DNA of 47,347 nt from Nocardioides sp. (GTDB lineage Bacteria; Actinomycetota; Actinomycetes; Propionibacteriales; Nocardioidaceae): NCBI GenBank assembly GCA_030698375.1, contig JAUYLL010000084.1, forward strand, positions 1 through 47,347, read 5' to 3'. Both the position numbers and the translations under genes were made by a program. A model generated the notes under the pieces. The model was not told where the DNA came from and did not search any database. It saw nothing but the letters and a program-made list of their open reading frames with translations. This document shows, piece by piece, positions 1 through 8,993 of this stretch. Position 1 is the stretch's first letter. The number at the start of each line of letters is the position of its first letter.

Positions 1-930
1 GAGGACGAGACCGGACTCCAGGCGTACGCCGCGTGCCCAGTCGGCTGCGGCCATCTCCTTCTTCCCGAAGGGCTTGACCGCGCCCAGGCGCACCGGGGTG
101 GTCGCCGTACCGACGACGACGTCGCGCTTGGTCACCCGCACCTCGCCGGGTGCGAGCGGCTCCTCACCCTCGGTGTCGGTCACGATCTCGACGGCGCCGA
201 CCTTCATGCGCTGGCCGTCGTGGAGGGTCCAGGCTCCGGGGCCGGGGGTGCAGGCGCGGATCCGCCGGTCGACGCCGACTGCGGGCTCGCTCCAGTCGAT
301 CCGGGCGTCCTCGACCAGGATCTTGGGGGCGAACGAGACGCCGTCCTCCGGCTGCTCGCGAGCCTCCAGGGAACCGTCGGCGATGCCATCGAGGGTGCTC
401 ACCAGCAGCCCGGCACCGCCCTCGGCGAGCCGGGTGAGGAGGTCGCCGGCGGTGTCACCGGGACGCACCCGCTCGGTCATCACGCCAAAGGTCGGACCGG
501 CGTCAAGAGCCTTGACGATCCGGAACGTGGTCGCGCCGGTGACCTCGTCACCGGCCCACAGGGCGTGCTGCACCGGCGCGGCACCCCGCCAGGCGGGCAG
601 CACCGAGAAGTGCAGGTTGACCCACCCGTGCGGAGGGATGTCGAGGGCGGACTGCGGGAGCAGCGCGCCGTAGGCGACCACCGGGCAGCAGTCGGGCGCG
701 AGAGCCCGCAGGGCCTCCTGGAACTCCGGGTCGCGCGGGTGCTCGGGCTTGAGCACCGGGATCCCGAGCTCCTCGGCGCGCTGCGCGACCGGGGAGGCGA
801 CCAGCTTGCGGCCGCGCCCCGCGGGGGCGTCGGGCCGGGTGACCACGCCGACCAGGTCGTGGGAGCTGGCGTGGACCGCCTCGAGGGCGGGCAGGGCCAC
901 CTCGGGAGTGCCGGCGAAGACGACGCGCAT
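1..930 (-). CDS. fmt: Methionyl-tRNA formyltransferase (3' end cut by window edge)
   Basis: Formylates the amino group of Met-tRNAfMet with 10-formyl-THF for translation initiation in the cytosol. The protein opens [19 protein letters not shown]. It carries the active-site block [17 protein letters not shown] (Asn and His of the catalytic triad) and [11 protein letters not shown] (catalytic Asp), and later GVSFAPKI. The OB-fold-like C-terminal domain follows. All 310 visible codons are open and no stop is reached before position 1, so only the last few residues are likely missing (family about 305-320). The ATG overlaps the def stop as TGATG, so fmt is translationally coupled to def, the enzyme that later removes the formyl group. 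Identification is secure from motifs and from the def partner. Confidence 0.96.
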   Translation of the reverse strand, partial: MRVVFAGTPEVALPALEAVHASSHDLVGVVTRPDAPAGRGRKLVASPVAQRAEELGIPVLKPEHPRDPEFQEALRALAPDCCPVVAYGALLPQSALDIPPHGWVNLHFSVLPAWRGAAPVQHALWAGDEVTGATTFRIVKALDAGPTFGVMTERVRPGDTAGDLLTRLAEGGAGLLVSTLDGIADGSLEAREQPEDGVSFAPKILVEDARIDWSEPAVGVDRRIRACTPGPGAWTLHDGQRMKVGAVEIVTDTEGEEPLAPGEVRVTKRDVVVGTATTPVRLGAVKPFGKKEMAAADWARGVRLESGLVL

Positions 931-1475
931 CAGAATCCGAGTCCGTTCGTGGGGTGGGGGGACAGCTTGACCTGGGGCGGCGCGGCACCGAACCACTCCG
1001 CCTCGCGGATGGCCTTCATCGCGGCCTTGCGGGTCTCGGCGTCGAGCCGGTCGACGAAGAGGATCCCGTCGAGGTGGTCGGTCTCGTGCTGGATCGCCCG
1101 GGCGAGCATCTGGGACCCCTCGATGGTGACGGGCTCACCGTGCATGTTCCAGCCGCGGGCGACGACCGAGAACGCCCGGGTGCAGTCGAAGCCGAGGCCC
1201 GGGATCGACAGGCAGCCCTCCTCGCCGTGCTGGGTCTCCGTCGAGAGCGACAGCTCCGGGTTCACGAGGTGGCCGAGCTCGCCGTCGACGTGCCAGGTGA
1301 AGACACGCAGGCCGACGCCGATCTGGGGAGCGGCCAGCCCCGCGCCCGGCGCCTCGAGCATCGTGTCGGCGAGGTCGGCGACCAGGGTGCGCAGCTCCTT
1401 GTCGAAGTCGACGACCGGGGTCGCCGGGGTGCGCAGCACGGGGTCGCCGAAGAGGCGGATGGGTTGGATGGCCAC
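930..1475 (-). CDS. def: Peptide deformylase
   Basis: Removes the N-formyl group from nascent peptides; a cytosolic metalloenzyme working at the ribosome exit. The 181-residue product has all three PDF motifs in order: [10 protein letters not shown] (GxGxAAxQ), EGCLS (metal Cys), and HETDH (HExxH, two metal His and the catalytic Glu). The start is the GTG giving [11 protein letters not shown]; longer in-frame openings upstream read into non-conserved sequence. A TAGACT -10 lies 8 nt before this GTG, so the mRNA is probably leaderless, and that supports the start. The gene is followed by fmt with a 1-bp overlap. Confidence 0.95.
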   Translation of the reverse strand: MAIQPIRLFGDPVLRTPATPVVDFDKELRTLVADLADTMLEAPGAGLAAPQIGVGLRVFTWHVDGELGHLVNPELSLSTETQHGEEGCLSIPGLGFDCTRAFSVVARGWNMHGEPVTIEGSQMLARAIQHETDHLDGILFVDRLDAETRKAAMKAIREAEWFGAAPPQVKLSPHPTNGLGF

Positions 1476-1483
1476 GGGCGGTG

Positions 1484-1489
1484 AGTCTA
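1484..1489 (-). promoter_or_regulatory. Candidate -10 box for a leaderless def-fmt transcript
   Basis: On the minus strand this reads TAGACT, matching the actinobacterial TANNNT -10. Eight bases separate it from the def GTG, so transcription would start at or next to the start codon and leave no room for a Shine-Dalgarno sequence. No clear -35 is visible. The same hexamer occurs before efp, relA and yajC in this window. Confidence 0.45.
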
Positions 1490-1533
1490 CGAGCCCCGAC
1501 CGGGTCCCGAGGTCGGCCGGGGTGGGCGGTCCG

Positions 1534-3597
1534 TCAGCCCAGGGCTGCCGGGTCGACCTGGACCCGGACCGCCGGGAGCTTGCGGGCGGCGCGCACCGAC
1601 TGGGCCTCACGCAGCGCCGCCGACAGCGCAGCACCCTGGCGTCGCGGAACGCGCAGGACGGTCCGGACCTCCTCCTCTGCGCCCGACGCGGGCCCGCCGC
1701 CCGGGGGCACCGGCACCGGTCCGAGCACCTCGGTGCCGTCGGGGAGGTGCACCAGATCGACCAGCCCCGCGACGGCGTCGGGCTCGCCGACGACCGTCGC
1801 CAGCCTGCTCGCCGGAGGCAGGTGGGTCTCCTGGCGGGTCTGCAGCTCGCGCTCCGCGGCCCCCAGCGGGTCCCACCGCACCAGCGCCTGCACGGCCGGG
1901 TGGGCGCTGTCGCCGACCACCACGACCCGGCCGCCCGGACGCACCAGCGCCCCGGCATTCAGCCAGCGGCGCAGCGACTCCTCCTCGGTGCGCAGGTCGG
2001 GGCGGGCCAGCATCAGCCAGCTGTCGAGCAGGAGGACGGCCGGGTATCCGCCCTCGGCCACCGGCTCGGCCCCCGGCGTCGCGACCACCAGCGCCGGCTC
2101 GGGACCGACCGCGGCCAGGACGTGGTCGCCCGCAGAGGTGCGCACCGGCACGCCGGGGAAGGCCCGCCCGAGCTCCTCCGCGGTGCGCCGCTCCCCCACC
2201 ACCGGGGCCCGGAGCCCGTGGCCCGAGCACGTGGGACAGGTCCACGCCGCCTCCTCCCGGGCGCACCAGCGGCACGCGAGCGGGGCCGTCCGTGACTGCT
2301 GGCGAAGCGGCCCGGAGCAGGCGGTGCACCGCGCCGGTGTCGCGCAGCGGTCGCACGCCAGGGACGCGGCGTACCCCTGGCGGGGGGTCTGGACGAGCAC
2401 CGGGCCCTCGGCGAGGGCGCTGCGGACGGTGTCAGAGGCGATGCGGGGCAGCCTGCTCGACCGGGCGAAGGGGTCGCGCTCGACGTCGCGGTCGGCAGCG
2501 CCGGGGACCTGCACGCGCACCCGCTCGCGGACCAGGGCGCGCGGTGGGGCGAGCGAGCGGGCCCACCCCGTGCGGAGGAGGTAGGTCGCCTCGACGGTGC
2601 AGGCGAAGCCGCCCACGAGCGCGGCGCAGTCCTCGCGGCGGGCGCGCTCGAGAAGCACCTCCCGGGCGTGGGGGTACGGCGCCCGCGGCTCGGCGTGCAG
2701 GTCGTCACCGTCGTCCCAGACCACCACGAGGCCGAGGTCGCGGACCGGGGCGAACGCGGCGGCGCGGGTGCCGACCACGACCTGCACCTGGCCGCGCAGG
2801 ACGGCTAGGAAGGCGGCGTAGCGGCGGGCGGGACCGGCGTCGGCGGTGAGGACCACGTGGCGGCCGGGACCCAGCTCGGCGGTCAGCGCCGCGTCGAGGC
2901 GGTCGACGTCGCGTTTGTCGGGGACGCAGAGCAGCGCACCGCGGCCGGTGGCCGCGACGGCGCGGGTCGCGACCGCGAGCAGGTGGGGCCAGTCCTCGGC
3001 GGGCGCGGCGGTCCACACCGCCCGCGCCGGCGTCCCGGAGCCGAGGGCGTCGATCCACGCCGCTCCCCCGTCGTAGGCCGTCCACCCGTCCGGGTCCTGC
3101 GGTGCGGTCGGCGGCGGGGACGCATCCGTGCCGGGTCGCTTCTCCGTCGCGGCGTGGCGCGGGGGGACGGCCAGCCGCAGGACGTCGGAGGTGGTGCCGG
3201 CGTAGCGCGCGGCGACCGCACCCGCGAGGTCGGCGACAGCCCGCGTGAGGACGGGCTCGGCGCTCACCACCCGGCGCAGCGGGGCCAACCGTCCGGTGTG
3301 GTCGCTCGTGGCGCAGCGGGCGACGACGAAGCCGTCGACGTCCTGCCCGGCGAAGCGCACCTTGACCCTCGCGCCGGGGACCGCCGTCTCGGCCATCGCC
3401 TCGGGGACGGCGTAGTCAAAGGGCCGGTCGAGGTGGGCCAACGGCACGTCGACGAGGACCTGGGCCACCGGGTCGACCGCAGCCACGGTCGGAGCGGGGC
3501 GCGGTGAGGTCGCCGCGGCGGCCTTGGTCCGGCGTACGGCGGCGCGGGCGAGGTCGGGCAGCAGCGCCGGCTGCTCCTCGACCTCGTCCTCGCTCAT
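1534..3597 (-). CDS. priA: Actinobacterial PriA-like primosomal protein N', helicase motifs degenerate
   Basis: Replication-restart protein homologue of 687 residues. The N-terminal 3'-DNA-binding domain is recognisable (VDVPLAHLDRPFDYAVPE, PGARVKVRFAGQDVDGFV). The zinc-binding cysteines are present as CDRC, CTAC, CRWC and CPTC, typical of PriA. The helicase core is eroded: where Walker A should be, the sequence reads LGSGTPARAVW, and the DEEH box region reads VVVWDDGDD. Actinobacterial PriA proteins are known to lack detectable helicase motifs, so this is a family trait and not local decay. The start chosen is ATG (MSEDEVEEQ), with AGGAAAGG 6-8 nt upstream; a longer opening to 3639 would swallow that site. 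It probably still serves as a DnaB-loading or fork-binding scaffold (inference). Confidence 0.88.
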   Translation of the reverse strand: MSEDEVEEQPALLPDLARAAVRRTKAAAATSPRPAPTVAAVDPVAQVLVDVPLAHLDRPFDYAVPEAMAETAVPGARVKVRFAGQDVDGFVVARCATSDHTGRLAPLRRVVSAEPVLTRAVADLAGAVAARYAGTTSDVLRLAVPPRHAATEKRPGTDASPPPTAPQDPDGWTAYDGGAAWIDALGSGTPARAVWTAAPAEDWPHLLAVATRAVAATGRGALLCVPDKRDVDRLDAALTAELGPGRHVVLTADAGPARRYAAFLAVLRGQVQVVVGTRAAAFAPVRDLGLVVVWDDGDDLHAEPRAPYPHAREVLLERARREDCAALVGGFACTVEATYLLRTGWARSLAPPRALVRERVRVQVPGAADRDVERDPFARSSRLPRIASDTVRSALAEGPVLVQTPRQGYAASLACDRCATPARCTACSGPLRQQSRTAPLACRWCAREEAAWTCPTCSGHGLRAPVVGERRTAEELGRAFPGVPVRTSAGDHVLAAVGPEPALVVATPGAEPVAEGGYPAVLLLDSWLMLARPDLRTEEESLRRWLNAGALVRPGGRVVVVGDSAHPAVQALVRWDPLGAAERELQTRQETHLPPASRLATVVGEPDAVAGLVDLVHLPDGTEVLGPVPVPPGGGPASGAEEEVRTVLRVPRRQGAALSAALREAQSVRAARKLPAVRVQVDPAALG

Positions 3598-3614
3598 GGC
3601 GCCTTTCCTACCAA

Positions 3615-3630
3615 CCCCTGCCGACAGGGG
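3615..3630 (-). other. Short GC hairpin just upstream of the priA ribosome binding site
   Basis: CCCCTG-CCGA-CAGGGG forms a perfect 6-bp stem with a 4-nt loop, ending about 17 nt before the priA ATG and just outside the AGGAAAGG Shine-Dalgarno sequence. It could tune priA translation. No function is demonstrated. Confidence 0.4.
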
Positions 3631-3696
3631 CTCCGGCAACCGATCCGTGTACAGGAAGCTCGGGTCCGGACGGCGTGGAACGTGTACGAAGCACGA

Positions 3697-3720
3697 AAGT
3701 CACGACACGTGTAGTGACTT
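3697..3720. other. 24-bp near-perfect palindrome between metK and priA
   Basis: The sequence is AAGTCAC-G-ACACGTGT-A-GTGACTT: a 7-bp arm, one mismatched pair and a central 8-bp palindrome. It lies 8 bp past the metK stop and 100 bp before priA. It may be the metK terminator stem (not followed by a U-run) or an operator for a dimeric regulator. Two CGTGTAC copies lie on the priA side at 3646 and 3681. Confidence 0.5.
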
Positions 3721-3728
3721 CCCACCCC

Positions 3729-4925
<1,197 letters not shown>

Positions 4926-4969
4926 TGCGTCCTCGCTGTCTCGCTGGGGGGTACGGCGTGTCGTGGGCG

Positions 4970-4975
4970 ACCCTA
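4970..4975 (-). promoter_or_regulatory. Candidate -10 box upstream of metK
   Basis: The minus strand reads TTAGGGT here, with TAGGGT matching TANNNT. It would give a leader of roughly 38 nt before the metK GTG, enough for the GAGGAC Shine-Dalgarno sequence. No convincing -35 hexamer is present, so metK may also be read through from coaBC. Confidence 0.3.
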
Positions 4976-5004
4976 ACGGCTGGCCGGTGGAGCCACGATC
5001 CGTC

Positions 5005-6240
5005 TCACCAGCGGGCGAGGACGCAGTCCCACACCACGTGGGCGAGCGCGCCCTTCGACCCGCGGGGCACCGGGGTGCTGGATCCGTCGGCACCCAGGAC
5101 GACGGCCTCGTTGTCGTCGGCGCCGAAGACCTGACCCCCGCTGACGTCGTTGACGACCAGCAGGTCACAGCCCTTCCGGGCGAGCTTGGCCTGGGCCAGC
5201 TCGAGGACCGAGCGCCCGGGCTCACCGGTCTCGGCGGCGAAGCCGACCACGACCTGGTCGTCGCGGCTGCGCTCGCGCGCGAGCCCGGCGAGGATGTCGG
5301 CGTTCTGGGTGAGCGTCAGCGTGGGGGCCGAGCCGTCGTCGGCCTTCTTGATCTTGGAGTCGCTCACGGCGACGGGCCGGAAGTCGGCAGGGGCAGCGGC
5401 CATGACCACCGCGTCGGCGCCCTTGGCGGCGTCCGTGACGGCCTCGGCCAGCTCCGCGGTCGACGCGACGTGCACGACCTGGGCGCCCGGAGGATCGGGA
5501 AGCGACACGTTGGCGGCGACGAGGGTGACCTCCGCGCCGCGCAGGAGCGCGGCGCGCGCCAGTGCCCACCCCTGGAGCCCGGAGGAGCGGTTCCCGAGGA
5601 AGCGGACCGGGTCCAGCGCCTCACGGGTGCCGCCGGCGGAGACCACGACGTGGCGTCCGGTCAGGTCGGCGGTCACCGGACCGGCACTCAGCGAGCGCTC
5701 CCGGACGTCGAGGGCGGCGGCGACGATCTCGGCGGGGTCGGGAAGGCGCCCCTTGCCGGAGTCGGCGCCGGTGAGCCTGCCGACCGCAGGCTCGAGAACC
5801 ACCACGCCGCGGCTGCGCAGCGTGGCGACGTTCGCCCGGGTCGCGGCGTGCTCCCACATCTCGGTGTGCATCGCCGGGGCCAGCACGACCGGGCAGCGGG
5901 CGGTGAGCAGAGTGTTGGTGAGCAGGTCGTCGGCCAGGCCGTGGGCGGCCTTGGCGAGCAGGTCGGCGGTTGCGGGCGCGACCAGCACCAGGTCGGCCTC
6001 CTGGCCGATCCGGACGTGAGGCACCTCGGCGACGTCGGTCCAGACGTCGGCGGAGACCGGTTTGCCGGAGAGCGCCGCCCAGGTCGGCGCACCGACGAAC
6101 TCCAGCGCCGCGGCGGTCGGCACCACCGTCACGTCGTGGCCGGACTCGGCGAGGCGCCGCAGCACCTCGCACGCCTTGTAGGCGGCGATGCCGCCGCTCA
6201 CCCCGAGGACGACCTTCGGGGCCGCGGACGGGCTGGTCAT
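5005..6240 (-). CDS. coaBC: Bifunctional phosphopantothenoylcysteine decarboxylase / phosphopantothenate-cysteine ligase
   Basis: Catalyses two consecutive steps of coenzyme A synthesis. The CoaC flavoprotein domain (about residues 1-180) begins [20 protein letters not shown] and contains the active-site His in [13 protein letters not shown]. The usual PxMNxxMW motif reads PAMHTEMW, with His in place of Asn. The CoaB domain (about 185-411) has [24 protein letters not shown] and [11 protein letters not shown] chose ATG 6240 ([11 protein letters not shown], 411 aa) with GGGTCC about 10 nt upstream. An in-frame GTG at 6258 is possible but lies 1 bp from the rpoZ stop. The neighbour order rpoZ-coaBC-metK-priA is typical of actinobacteria. 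Confidence 0.94.
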   Translation of the reverse strand: MTSPSAAPKVVLGVSGGIAAYKACEVLRRLAESGHDVTVVPTAAALEFVGAPTWAALSGKPVSADVWTDVAEVPHVRIGQEADLVLVAPATADLLAKAAHGLADDLLTNTLLTARCPVVLAPAMHTEMWEHAATRANVATLRSRGVVVLEPAVGRLTGADSGKGRLPDPAEIVAAALDVRERSLSAGPVTADLTGRHVVVSAGGTREALDPVRFLGNRSSGLQGWALARAALLRGAEVTLVAANVSLPDPPGAQVVHVASTAELAEAVTDAAKGADAVVMAAAPADFRPVAVSDSKIKKADDGSAPTLTLTQNADILAGLARERSRDDQVVVGFAAETGEPGRSVLELAQAKLARKGCDLLVVNDVSGGQVFGADDNEAVVLGADGSSTPVPRGSKGALAHVVWDCVLARW

Positions 6241-6259
6241 GGCGCTGCTGGACCCCACG

Positions 6260-6568
6260 TCACTTGGACGCGGGTGTCTTCTCCGCGGCGGTCTCGACGA
6301 CCTCGTTGGGGTCGACGTCCTCGCAGGTCAGCAGGTCCTGGTTGATCTCGCGCAGCGCGATCGAGAGCGGCTTCTCCTGCACGTGCGTGTCGACCAAGGG
6401 GCCGACGTACTCGAGGAGGCCCTCACCGAGCTGGGAGTAGTAGGCGTTGATCTGCCGGGCGCGGCGGGCGCTGTAGAGGACCAGCTTGTACTTGGAGTCG
6501 GTCTTCGTCAGGAGCTCGTCGATGGACGGGTTGGTGATGCCCTCGGCAACGGGGATGGTGCCAGACAC
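6260..6568 (-). CDS. rpoZ: RNA polymerase omega subunit
   Basis: Small RNAP subunit that assists folding and assembly of beta prime. The 102-residue product reads [20 protein letters not shown], then [20 protein letters not shown] (conserved omega core) and [12 protein letters not shown]. The start is GTG; the N-terminus matches the actinobacterial omega pattern of a short lead before ITNPSID. It lies 65 bp downstream of gmk and upstream of coaBC, the standard gmk-rpoZ-coaBC arrangement. Confidence 0.95.
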   Translation of the reverse strand: MSGTIPVAEGITNPSIDELLTKTDSKYKLVLYSARRARQINAYYSQLGEGLLEYVGPLVDTHVQEKPLSIALREINQDLLTCEDVDPNEVVETAAEKTPASK

Positions 6569-6633
6569 GCGGTCACGCCTCACTGGAGTTCGGGGATAGA
6601 TGGACGGCGGAGGCTCGGGCGACCAGCAGGTCG

Positions 6634-7212
6634 TCAGTCGGGAGGCCCACCGCGCCACATCAAGGCTACCAACTCCTCGGCCGCGACGGGAATCTCGGTG
6701 TTCGTGATCGTCACGTCGAACTCCCGCTCGGCCGCCAGCTCCTCGCGCGCGGTCGCCAGCCGGCGCTCCCGCTCGGCCGCGTCCTCGGTGCCGCGGCCGA
6801 CCAGGCGACGCACCAGCTCCTCCCACGACGGCGGTGCGAGAAAGACGAAGCAGGCCTCGGGCATCGTGGCGCGCACCTGGCGCGCACCCTGCAGGTCGAT
6901 CTCCAGGAGGGCCGGGCGCCCCTCGGCGAGGACCTCCTCGACCGGACCGCGCGGCGTGCCGTACCGCGCGGCGCCGTGCACCACGGCCCACTCGAGCAGC
7001 GCACCCTCCGCGACCATCGTGTCGAAGGTCGGGTCGTCGACGAAGTGGTAGTGCACGCCGTCGACCTCCCCGGGACGAGGACGACGCGTGGTGGCCGAGA
7101 CGGAGATCCACACCTCGGGGTGCTGCTCGCGCACGTACGCCGCCACGGTGCCCTTGCCGACGGCCGTCGGGCCGGCCAGGACCGTGAGCCGGGCGCGGTC
7201 GACGTCAGCCAC
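6634..7212 (-). CDS. gmk: Guanylate kinase
   Basis: Phosphorylates GMP to GDP with ATP. The 192-residue product carries the P-loop [10 protein letters not shown], the GMP-binding block [21 protein letters not shown] and the [12 protein letters not shown] segment. The start is a GTG inside the last codons of mihF (8-bp overlap), which implies translational coupling. It connects purine nucleotide supply with the neighbouring pyrimidine operon and with relA (ppGpp) elsewhere in the window. Confidence 0.96.
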   Translation of the reverse strand: MADVDRARLTVLAGPTAVGKGTVAAYVREQHPEVWISVSATTRRPRPGEVDGVHYHFVDDPTFDTMVAEGALLEWAVVHGAARYGTPRGPVEEVLAEGRPALLEIDLQGARQVRATMPEACFVFLAPPSWEELVRRLVGRGTEDAAERERRLATAREELAAEREFDVTITNTEIPVAAEELVALMWRGGPPD

Positions 7213-7525
7213 GGTCGGCGAACTCGCGCTCCAGCGCGGCGACCTGCTTGGTCCCGAGCCCGCGCACCCGGCGGCTCTCGGAGATGTTCAGGCGCTCCAT
7301 GAGCTGGCGGGCGCGCACCTTGCCAAGCCCGGGCATGGCGGTCAGGAGGTCGAGCACCCGCATCTTCCCGACGACCTCGTTGGTCTGCCCCTCCCGCAGC
7401 ACCTCGACGATCGAAGCACCGGAGTGCTTGAGGCGGTTCTTGATCTCCGCACGCTCGCGCCGCGAGGAGGCGGCCTTGTCGAGCGCAGCCTGACGCTGCT
7501 CCGGGGTGAGGGGCGGCAGGGCCAC
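7205..7525 (-). CDS. mihF: Actinobacterial integration host factor (mIHF)
   Basis: Nucleoid-associated DNA-bending protein of 106 residues, unrelated to the IHF of enterobacteria. The start is the GTG giving [18 protein letters not shown]; a long amphipathic helix follows ([18 protein letters not shown]). The helix-two-turn-helix DNA-binding part contains [17 protein letters not shown] and [11 protein letters not shown]. Its length matches mIHF of Streptomyces and Mycobacterium. It lies between pyrF (plus one extra gene) and gmk, as usual. It has its own candidate promoter and a hairpin in the 5' leader. Confidence 0.94.
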   Translation of the reverse strand: MALPPLTPEQRQAALDKAASSRRERAEIKNRLKHSGASIVEVLREGQTNEVVGKMRVLDLLTAMPGLGKVRARQLMERLNISESRRVRGLGTKQVAALEREFADRG

Positions 7526-7559
7526 AGCGGGGGGTCCTCGTCGTCGTCGGCGGGTGGGA

Positions 7560-7585
7560 ACGTCACGCCCGGAACGGGCGGACGT
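7560..7585 (-). other. Inverted repeat in the mihF leader
   Basis: The arms ACGT and CGCCCG pair with CGGGCG and ACGT around a 3-nt loop, giving about ten base pairs with small bulges. It lies between the predicted -10 and the mihF start codon, so it would be in the 5' UTR. It may act in mRNA stability or autoregulation; this is a structural observation only. Confidence 0.45.
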
Positions 7586-7596
7586 GGACCAGGAGG

Positions 7597-7626
7597 AATC
7601 TAGACACCGAACACGGTCGGCTGCAA
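7597..7626 (-). promoter_or_regulatory. Candidate mihF promoter (TTGCAG, 18-bp spacer, TAGATT)
   Basis: On the minus strand a -35-like TTGCAG (7621-7626) and a -10 TAGATT (7597-7602) are separated by 18 bp, a plausible sigma-A promoter. The predicted start near 7590 leaves a leader of about 65 nt containing the 7560-7585 hairpin. Confidence 0.5.
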
Positions 7627-7650
7627 CGCGCGTCGGTGCGGGGCGCCCGA

Positions 7651-8169
7651 CTACCCGTCCTCGTCGGGAGCGGGCGGGGACCCGTCGACGCCGTCGGTCG
7701 AGCCGAGCTCGACGCCGCAGACCTGGCGGGCGTGGTCCTCGATCGACGCGGTCGCACGGGCGACTGCCGGCGAGCGGAGCTCCGTCGCGGCCGTCGTGAC
7801 CGCGGCCTGGGCCTCCGGGCTCGCCTCGGCGAGGTCCTCGACCCGGACCTCGGCCTGGTCGAGGTCGATGCCCGCGTCGACGAACGCGTCGCGCAGTCCG
7901 CGCAGTGCGATCACGAGGGTGTTCCAGTCGGAGGCGATCGAGTCGGGTGCGTCGGTGGCCAGGCGTTCCAGGACCTCGAGGCTGTCGGCGAAGCTCCCCG
8001 TGGCCGACTCCGCGGACTCCCCCACCACCGCCGCGAGCTCGGCGTTGCTGTCGCTCAGCGTGCTGCAGTAGTCGTCGCCGCGGTTGAGCAGGAACACGCC
8101 CAGCCCGCCGGCGACCAGCGCCACGACCACCACGACCGCGACCACGGCCGCCCCACGACGCCCGCGCAT
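7651..8169 (-). CDS. Membrane-anchored extracytoplasmic protein of unknown function
   Basis: A 172-residue protein I do not recognise. After a basic N-terminus (MRGRRG) comes a strongly hydrophobic segment at about residues 7-28, then an acidic, mostly helical domain rich in Ala, Glu and Asp. It has two cysteines (about C35 and one near the C-terminus in HARQVCGVELG), which could form a disulfide outside the cell. The C-terminal tail is Pro/Asp-rich and disordered-looking. There is no clear lipobox, since the Cys is not at the end of the hydrophobic stretch. Its ATG overlaps the pyrF stop as TGATG, so it is co-translated with the pyrimidine operon. A link to pyrimidine metabolism is not evident. 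Confidence 0.8.
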   Translation of the reverse strand: MRGRRGAAVVAVVVVVALVAGGLGVFLLNRGDDYCSTLSDSNAELAAVVGESAESATGSFADSLEVLERLATDAPDSIASDWNTLVIALRGLRDAFVDAGIDLDQAEVRVEDLAEASPEAQAAVTTAATELRSPAVARATASIEDHARQVCGVELGSTDGVDGSPPAPDEDG

Positions 8170-8993
8170 CACCGCCGCAGCTCCGTCGCCTCGTCGGCCG
8201 CGCGCCGGGCTGCGTCGCGCAGCGCACCTCGCTCCGGTCCGGCGCCCAGGATCTCGCGCGAGGAGCTGGGCAGCACGTGGCGGGCAGCGTCGCCGAAGAC
8301 CCGGCGTACGTCGGCCATGGTGGCGCCCTGGGCCCCCACGCCGGGTGCCAGGATCGGACCGTTCACGTCGAGCCGCTCCCCCGCCGGGTCGACGGTGGCT
8401 CCGACGACGACGCCGACCGAGCCCGACGGCGTGGCACCGATGTTGCGGGCGGCGACCTCGGCCAGCACCGTCCCCGCGACCGTCCGCCCCTCGGCGGTCC
8501 GGGCGCGTTGTACCTGGGCGCCCTCGGGGTTCGAGGTGAGCGCGAGCACGAAGACCCCGGCGTCGTGGGTCTCGGCCGTGGTCAGGAACGGCTCGAGGCT
8601 CCCGAAGCCGAGGTACGGCGACACGGTGACCGCGTCGGCCGCCAGCGGTGAGCGCGGGTCGAGGTAGGCGTCGGCGTACGCCTGGGACGTGGACCCGATG
8701 TCGCCCCGCTTGACGTCGAGGAGGACCAGTGCGCCGGCCTGGCGACAGGTGGTCACCACCCGCTCCAGCACCGCGACCCCGGCCGCGCCGTGGCGCTCGA
8801 AGAACGCCGACTGGGGCTTGACCAGGGCCACGACCTCGCCGAGCACCTCGGCAGCCGTCAGCGCGAACCGCTCGAGCCCCTCCGGGGTGTCGGGGAGCCC
8901 CCAGGCCTCGAGCAGCGCGGGGTGCGGGTCGATGCCGGCGCAGAGCGGGCCGCGGGCGGCGGTGCGGTCGTGCAGGCGGGATCCGAACGTCAT
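8169..8993 (-). CDS. pyrF: Orotidine 5'-phosphate decarboxylase (subfamily 2)
   Basis: Last step of UMP synthesis, decarboxylating OMP. The 274-residue length fits the long actinobacterial subfamily. The catalytic Lys/Asp signature is LDVKRGDIGSTSQAYADAYL. CAGIDPHPALLEAWG at the N-terminus and VNGPILAPGVGAQGATMADV (phosphate loop) are also present. The ATG overlaps the stop of the pyrDB-like gene as ATGA. It is the last recognisable enzyme gene of the pyr operon. Confidence 0.96.
   Translation of the reverse strand: MTFGSRLHDRTAARGPLCAGIDPHPALLEAWGLPDTPEGLERFALTAAEVLGEVVALVKPQSAFFERHGAAGVAVLERVVTTCRQAGALVLLDVKRGDIGSTSQAYADAYLDPRSPLAADAVTVSPYLGFGSLEPFLTTAETHDAGVFVLALTSNPEGAQVQRARTAEGRTVAGTVLAEVAARNIGATPSGSVGVVVGATVDPAGERLDVNGPILAPGVGAQGATMADVRRVFGDAARHVLPSSSREILGAGPERGALRDAARRAADEATELRR

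Noticed and set aside
220..2295. 691-codon plus-strand ORF opposite fmt, def and priA
   Set aside because: Spans three real genes on the other strand; composition typical of antisense frames.
4926..5004. SAM riboswitch upstream of metK
   Set aside because: Only 79 bp lie between coaBC and metK and no aptamer-like stems are present.
6241..6258. GTG at 6258 as the coaBC start
   Set aside because: In frame, but the conserved N-terminus and a plausible Shine-Dalgarno sequence favour ATG 6240; it remains possible.
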